From Eubacterium sp. CAG:274 (GTDB lineage Bacteria; Bacillota; Clostridia; Lachnospirales; CAG-274), in the NCBI GenBank assembly GCA_000432155.1, contig FR888499.1, forward strand, positions 54,087 through 68,187: 14,101 bases of DNA, given 5' to 3'. A program made the position numbers and the translations under genes. Below are positions 13,012 to 14,101 of this stretch, one piece after another. The notes below the pieces were generated by a model. It made no database searches. It saw nothing but the letters and a program-made list of their open reading frames with translations, and was not told the origin of the DNA. The stretch's first letter is position 1. Each line of letters begins with the position of its first letter.

Positions 13012-13890
13012 ATGAAAGGTATAGTTTTAGCTGGTGGTAGTGGCACTCGCCTTTACCCACTTACAATGGTAACAAGCAAACAGCTTTTGCCAGTATATGA
13101 CAAACCTATGATTTATTATCCACTTTCAACTCTTATGTTGGCTGGAATTAAGGATATTCTTATAATTTCAACACCTACTGATTTACCTAATTTTGAAAAG
13201 CTTTTAGGTGACGGTTCTAGCTTTGGTATCAATTTAAGCTATAAGGTACAGCCTAGTCCAGACGGACTTGCTCAGGCTTTCCTTATTGGCGAAGAATTTA
13301 TTGGTGATGATAGCTGTGCTATGATTTTAGGGGATAATATTTTTTATGGTAATGGTTTAAGTGACCACCTTAAAAAAGCCGCTAAGAAAGAGAAAGGTGC
13401 TACTGTTTTTGGTTACTATGTTGAAGACCCTGAGCGTTTTGGCATTGTTGAATTTGACGAAAACGGTAAAGCAATCTCCATTGAAGAAAAGCCTGAACAT
13501 CCAAAGTCTAATTACTGTGTAACTGGTCTTTATTTCTATGATAAAGATGTCGTTAGAAAAGCTAAACAGGTTAAGCCATCTGCTAGAGGCGAACTTGAAA
13601 TTACAGACCTCAATAAAATGTACCTTGAAGAAGGCACTCTCGATGTAGTTACTCTAGGCAGAGGTTATGCTTGGCTTGATACTGGTACTGTACCTGCTCT
13701 TAATGAAGCAGCTGAATTTGTAAAGGTTGTAGAAGACAGACAGGGCATTATGATTTCAGCTATTGAAGAAATTGCCTATAAGAACGGTTGGATTTCAAAA
13801 GAAAAACTTTTAGAATCTGCCAAACTTTATGGAAAATCTGCTTACGGTCAGCATTTAAAAAATGTTGCTGATGGCAAGTACTTATACTAG
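13012..13890 (+). CDS. rmlA: Glucose-1-phosphate thymidylyltransferase
   Basis: RmlA (RfbA) joins dTTP and glucose-1-phosphate to give dTDP-glucose and pyrophosphate, the first step of dTDP-rhamnose and related dTDP-sugar synthesis in the cytoplasm. The 292 residues match the short RmlA form. Visible motifs are the nucleotide-binding loop LAGGSGTRLYPLT (6-18), QLLPVYDKPMIYYPLS (24-39), LGDNIFYG (106-113, magnesium ligand Asp108), IEEKPEHPKSNYCVTGLYFYD (157-177) and WLDTGT (221-226, second metal ligand Asp223). It is complete, begins at ATG after GAGGAGG and ends in a TAG that overlaps the rmlB ribosome binding site. The pathway supplies sugars for cell-wall polysaccharide, glycoprotein or S-layer glycans. 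Codon use looks somewhat more regular than in the transporter genes, fitting a core gene. Confidence 0.97.
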   Translation: MKGIVLAGGSGTRLYPLTMVTSKQLLPVYDKPMIYYPLSTLMLAGIKDILIISTPTDLPNFEKLLGDGSSFGINLSYKVQPSPDGLAQAFLIGEEFIGDDSCAMILGDNIFYGNGLSDHLKKAAKKEKGATVFGYYVEDPERFGIVEFDENGKAISIEEKPEHPKSNYCVTGLYFYDKDVVRKAKQVKPSARGELEITDLNKMYLEEGTLDVVTLGRGYAWLDTGTVPALNEAAEFVKVVEDRQGIMISAIEEIAYKNGWISKEKLLESAKLYGKSAYGQHLKNVADGKYLY

Positions 13891-13901
13891 GAGGAAATTT
13901 T

Positions 13902-14101
13902 ATGAATATTATTGTTACAGGTGGTGCTGGTTTTATTGGTAGCAATTTTGTATTCCATATGCTCAATAAATACCCAGACTACAGAATTATCTGCTTAGAT
14001 GCTCTTACTTATGCCGGCAACTTATCTACACTTGAACCTGTTATGGATAACCCTAACTTCAGATTTGTAAAGGCCGATATTAGAGATAGAGAGGCTGTTT
14101 A
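13902..14101 (+). CDS. rmlB: dTDP-glucose 4,6-dehydratase, N-terminal 66 residues (cut by right edge)
   Basis: RmlB converts dTDP-glucose to dTDP-4-keto-6-deoxyglucose with bound NAD, the second step after RmlA. Only the start of the Rossmann fold is present: VTGGAGFIGSNFV (5-17) is the NAD-binding glycine motif, and CLDALTYAGNL (31-41) is the characteristic RmlB stretch that follows the second strand. The gene starts 11 bases after the rmlA stop, with AGGAGG overlapping that stop, so the two are co-transcribed and probably translationally linked. The catalytic Tyr-x3-Lys and the rest of the protein lie beyond the window; rmlC and rmlD may follow but cannot be seen. Confidence 0.97.
   Translation, partial: MNIIVTGGAGFIGSNFVFHMLNKYPDYRIICLDALTYAGNLSTLEPVMDNPNFRFVKADIRDREAV

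Noticed and set aside
13760..13966. Minus-strand open frame of 68 codons across the rmlA/rmlB junction
   Set aside because: It is antisense to two clear genes and has no supporting signals.

Overview
The window is AT-rich, compact bacterial DNA with strong Gram-positive-style ribosome binding sites (GGAGG, GAGGTG), several extended -10 promoters (TGnTATAAT) and hairpin-plus-U terminators. This suggests a low-GC Bacillota, most likely an anaerobic Clostridia/Lachnospirales-type organism. An SLH-anchored pectin-type esterase fits a gut or plant-fibre habitat. The genus cannot be fixed from this sequence alone. I see no RNA genes, IS elements, phage genes or CRISPR arrays, and no gene-free stretch longer than about 200 bases.

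Eleven genes are present, nine on the minus strand and two on the plus strand. Reading the minus strand from right to left: (a) an ECF sigma factor and its membrane-bound putative anti-sigma partner (12818-11540), ending at a terminator; (b) a MATE exporter (11410-10094); (c) a second MATE exporter followed by a MerR/GyrI-like regulator (10041-7850), driven from a MerR-type promoter with a 19-bp spacer; (d) a secreted SGNH (CE12-like) esterase with C-terminal SLH repeats (7764-5656) and its own promoter and terminator; (e) a MarR regulator, a lipoprotein HlyD-type adaptor and two ABC-2 permeases (5480-1346), ending at a terminator and containing no ATPase gene; (f) adenine deaminase (1259 to beyond the left edge). 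On the plus strand, rmlA and the start of rmlB (13012 to beyond the right edge) begin a dTDP-sugar operon divergent from the sigma factor gene.

Much of the window concerns the cell envelope: three export systems, each with a regulator nearby, an envelope-stress type sigma/anti-sigma pair, a wall-anchored esterase and a dTDP-rhamnose type pathway. The two clearest regulatory readings are a tandem MarR operator over the start site of the marR-adaptor-permease operon, and a MerR-type activator site before the MATE-merR operon. The most unusual points are the adaptor plus paired ABC-2 permeases without an ATPase, and the esterase-SLH fusion. I did not find convincing evidence of an entirely new type of system.
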